Assembly (NCBI GenBank): GCA_904398655.1 | Contig: CAJFPF010000124.1 | Coordinates: 1-60,954, forward strand | Origin: an uncultured Anaerotruncus sp. | GTDB lineage: Bacteria; Bacillota; Clostridia; Oscillospirales; Ruminococcaceae | Direction of reading: 5' to 3' | Length of the DNA stretch: 60,954 bases | Shown here: one piece after another, positions 59,019 to 60,954 of the stretch | Layout: each line of letters opens with the position of its first letter | How positions within the stretch are numbered: the stretch's first letter is position 1 | The notes under the pieces: model-generated | Told to the model about the DNA's origin: nothing | What the model saw: the letters and a program-made list of their open reading frames with translations, nothing else | The model's database searches: none | Made by a program: the position numbers and the translations under genes

Positions 59019-59339
59019 TTAGTCGCCATTGAAGATAATATCGGAGCCAACCGCTTGCTCCACGAACTTTTTCACGTTTGCAATTCCCGCCCCTGTATTT
59101 CCAGAGACGCCGGGGATAGGGATGACCGCCGGCAACGCTGCCTGCTGGATCCGATCCACTTCGGAGCGGAGCTGTTCCGCCAGCGCTTCGGTGATATACA
59201 CCACTGCATACTCTCCTTCGGCGATTTCCCGCAACTTATGGGCCGCCTCGATCTGCTCAGAGACAGGGAAGACGTCCAAGCCCAGAGCAGCGAACCCGTA
59301 GATGCTGTCCCGGTCGCCGATCACTGCTACTTTATACAT
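59019..59339 (-). CDS. atpF: V-type ATP synthase subunit F
   Basis: A 106-aa central-stalk subunit with the family start (MYKVAVIGDRDSIYGFAALGLDVFP) and a conserved VVYITEALAEQL stretch. It overlaps subunit C by 8 bp, so translation is coupled. It helps regulate and couple rotation. Confidence 0.93.
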   Translation of the reverse strand: MYKVAVIGDRDSIYGFAALGLDVFPVSEQIEAAHKLREIAEGEYAVVYITEALAEQLRSEVDRIQQAALPAVIPIPGVSGNTGAGIANVKKFVEQAVGSDIIFNGD

Positions 59340-60300
59340 ACATCTCCCTGACCCTTTCCCGGATGGATTCCTCGGGCAGGCCGTTGAGCTTGCCCAGCAG
59401 GATGATCCTCACCGATTTGATCTCATTTTCCCGCCCCAGGATGTAGGCAGCCAACGGACCGATACCAAACGGTTCGAACTGTTGTGGTTTGATCCGCTGA
59501 ATCATCAGGTTGTCGCACCACCGTTCGAAAGCGGACGGAGACTGCCGCAGGGCGGACACCGCGCTGGCATAGTCGGTCTGCGCCAGATAGTCACAGATAG
59601 CGTCCATGCTCTCAGAGGCCGCTTTGGCCAGCAGGGAGACGTCCAAGGTGCTGCAAGGGGCCAACGCCCTGCGGATGAAATCAACGGATTTGCCGGTTTT
59701 TAGACAGCGCACAGAAGTCTTGATATTAGCAGAGGCCGCTGTCAACTCCGCATAGAGAGCGAACAGAGGGATTTTGGACTCCTGACCTGCGCGTACCACC
59801 GCCTCCAGGGCAGCCCGGTCCAGGATGATGTCACACAGCTGTCCGTCTCCCGTCTGGGACAGAGCGGTATAGGCCTCCTCTGCGGGAGCGCGCATCCCCT
59901 CCGGCAGTTCGGAGAAAGCTTGATTCTCCACCATCCGGCGGATCTCCTGGGGGGGCAGGGTGCCGTGGCTGATGAAGACGCCGAAGTCCTGTTCGCCGGT
60001 ATAGACCAGCTTGATGGCGGCCTTCAAGTTGTGGTAGTCGTTGGCATAGAGGAAGACGTCGAAAGGGGAAAGATCATCCACTAGCTCGCCAATCAAAGCC
60101 CAAGTCTTCTCCCGCTCGTCGGCCAGCATAGTTTCTGCGGAAATATCACTTTCACCGTTTCCCCATCCACGGTCGGCCAGCATCCGCAGGCACTCCCCAT
60201 AGTCCTTGGCGGCCAGCAACTGCCCGATGGCCTGGTCGTTGAGCAGGGAGAGCTCCTTAGACCGGATCCGTGCCACCGCATAGACATATTGATTGGACAT
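59332..60300 (-). CDS. atpC: V-type ATP synthase subunit C
   Basis: A 322-aa helical subunit linking the stalk to the membrane rotor. It has the family start (MSNQYVYAVARIRSKELSLLN), a YHNLKAAIKLVYTG motif, and a C-terminal segment with LGRENEIKSVRIILLGKLNGLPEESIRERVREMYV. It lies between E (35 bp upstream) and F (8 bp overlap). Confidence 0.93.
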   Translation of the reverse strand: MSNQYVYAVARIRSKELSLLNDQAIGQLLAAKDYGECLRMLADRGWGNGESDISAETMLADEREKTWALIGELVDDLSPFDVFLYANDYHNLKAAIKLVYTGEQDFGVFISHGTLPPQEIRRMVENQAFSELPEGMRAPAEEAYTALSQTGDGQLCDIILDRAALEAVVRAGQESKIPLFALYAELTAASANIKTSVRCLKTGKSVDFIRRALAPCSTLDVSLLAKAASESMDAICDYLAQTDYASAVSALRQSPSAFERWCDNLMIQRIKPQQFEPFGIGPLAAYILGRENEIKSVRIILLGKLNGLPEESIRERVREMYV

Positions 60301-60335
60301 TGCCGAAACCTCCTTTGTGCTTGTTGGCGCGGGGA

Positions 60336-60920
60336 TCAGGAGAAGAGCAACGCATGCACCCTATCCTGTAACTCCTCGCGGGCGGCGTAGAAGAGCGCTT
60401 CAATAGAACAGTTCTCTTCGACACCTCCATAGGTCAGCACAAAGCCGCCGTCAATCGCCCGGGGTTGGTTGGAGCGCTTGAGCGTTCCTTTTGCCGCCTT
60501 CTGCAGCCGGTCGTCGAAATCGGCAGGAAGGCGGGCCAGATCAGCAGAGGAAAAGAAGATTTCCCCCTCCTGCGGGAGGGAAAACTTTTCCACCATGCGC
60601 AGAATCAGGTCGAAGTACTCCTCCGCTGGCAGCTGGTAGATCGCCTGTTGTGCGGCGTCAATCGTCTCGCCAATCATCTGCTGCTTTGCGGCGAGGACTG
60701 CACGCCGGCGGGTGAGCTCCGCCGCCGACTGGGCAGCGGAGCTGGCGTTGGCCAGGTCACTCTCGGATTTCTGGCGGATGGCCTCCACTTGTGCCTGGGC
60801 CTCTGCCTGGGCCTGCTCCAGGATCTGTTGTGCCTGGGCCTTTGCCTGGGCCAGAGCCTCCCCAGCCGCCTGCTGCGCTTCGTCCTGAATCTGCTTTACG
60901 ATTTTTTCTAGTCCTGTCAT
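60336..60920 (-). CDS. atpE: V-type ATP synthase subunit E
   Basis: A 194-aa peripheral-stalk subunit. Residues 1-95 are an Ala/Gln/Glu-rich coiled coil (MTGLEKIVKQIQDEAQQAAG, then AKAQAQQILEQAQAEAQAQ) and the rest a globular domain ending RVHALLFS. It is the first gene of the operon seen here; the usual K and I genes would lie to the right of the window. Confidence 0.9.
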   Translation of the reverse strand: MTGLEKIVKQIQDEAQQAAGEALAQAKAQAQQILEQAQAEAQAQVEAIRQKSESDLANASSAAQSAAELTRRRAVLAAKQQMIGETIDAAQQAIYQLPAEEYFDLILRMVEKFSLPQEGEIFFSSADLARLPADFDDRLQKAAKGTLKRSNQPRAIDGGFVLTYGGVEENCSIEALFYAAREELQDRVHALLFS

Positions 60921-60954
60921 AGCAGAATTCTCCTAACTAAAATGTACGGACCAA
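60921..60954. other. right-edge intergenic stretch
   Basis: The 34 bases upstream of the subunit E start. They carry the ribosome binding site TAGGAGAA for that gene; nothing else can be said. Confidence 0.5.

Noticed and set aside
1-60954. CRISPR arrays, tRNA or rRNA genes, insertion sequences, prophage
   Set aside because: I looked for spaced direct repeats, cloverleaf ends, transposase motifs and integrase or phage structural genes and saw none I could support.

Overview
This window looks like a chromosomal stretch from a spore-lineage Gram-positive Clostridia member, most likely of the Oscillospirales (Oscillospiraceae/Acutalibacteraceae type). The reasons are a moderately high G+C content, strong AGGAGG-type ribosome binding sites, the TepA-YlzJ-SpoIIIE/FtsK gene order known from Bacillus and Clostridia, a dlt operon, a class B sortase, CIRCE control, and a V/A-type ATPase operon. 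No phage, insertion sequence, CRISPR array, rRNA or tRNA gene was seen. Most genes are ordinary housekeeping genes; the interest lies in several accessory clusters.

Layout. 1-6 kb: guaA, small membrane and secreted proteins, a class B sortase, and pyruvate kinase with a C-terminal PEP-utiliser domain. 6-9.6 kb: an autoregulated GntR-ABC ATPase-permease operon of the Ytr type. 9.8-16 kb: an Hsp70 of the HscC type, coupled to a membrane-anchored J-domain protein and a DUF1266 gene broken by a frameshift and an amber stop; a convergent paralogous J-domain protein follows. 16-23.8 kb: cardiolipin synthase, galE, a stand-alone ComEC-type hydrolase with an XRE regulator, a YgiQ radical SAM protein, and two exported proteins. 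23.8-29.7 kb: ftsK/spoIIIE, uppP, ylzJ, tepA, a gamma carbonic anhydrase, dCMP deaminase and a zinc-ribbon protein. 30.2-31.1 kb: ksgA.

31.3-39.5 kb is the most notable region. It is a nine-gene co-directional unit that starts at a MerR-type promoter (19-bp spacer holding a perfect dyad) and ends at a strong terminator. It contains dltA, dltB, dltC, dltD and a 38-codon dltX microgene. Interleaved with these are two paralogous transglutaminase-like lipoproteins, a beta-lactamase-fold serine hydrolase lipoprotein and a small lipoprotein. This suggests an expanded envelope D-alanylation system that may carry both the writer and an eraser or remodelling activity.

39.6-47 kb: a 42-aa ORF translationally coupled to an ECF-type sigma factor fused through an Ala-rich linker and membrane segment to a large extracytoplasmic domain; a ferredoxin plus membrane iron-sulfur protein convergent with a Crp/Fnr regulator; and a 1129-aa repeat-containing surface protein. 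47.3-51.4 kb: a ROK regulator, a polyol dehydrogenase with a promoter/operator, an SDR oxidoreductase and a Gfo/Idh/MocA oxidoreductase, which together look like a sugar or polyol module. 51.5-61 kb: a MATE transporter, htpG behind a perfect CIRCE element, and the V-type ATPase genes E-C-F-A-B-D, transcribed leftward from beyond the right edge.

Starts were chosen by ribosome binding site and homology, so several are internal to the longest open frame. All family calls come from reading motifs; no database search was run.
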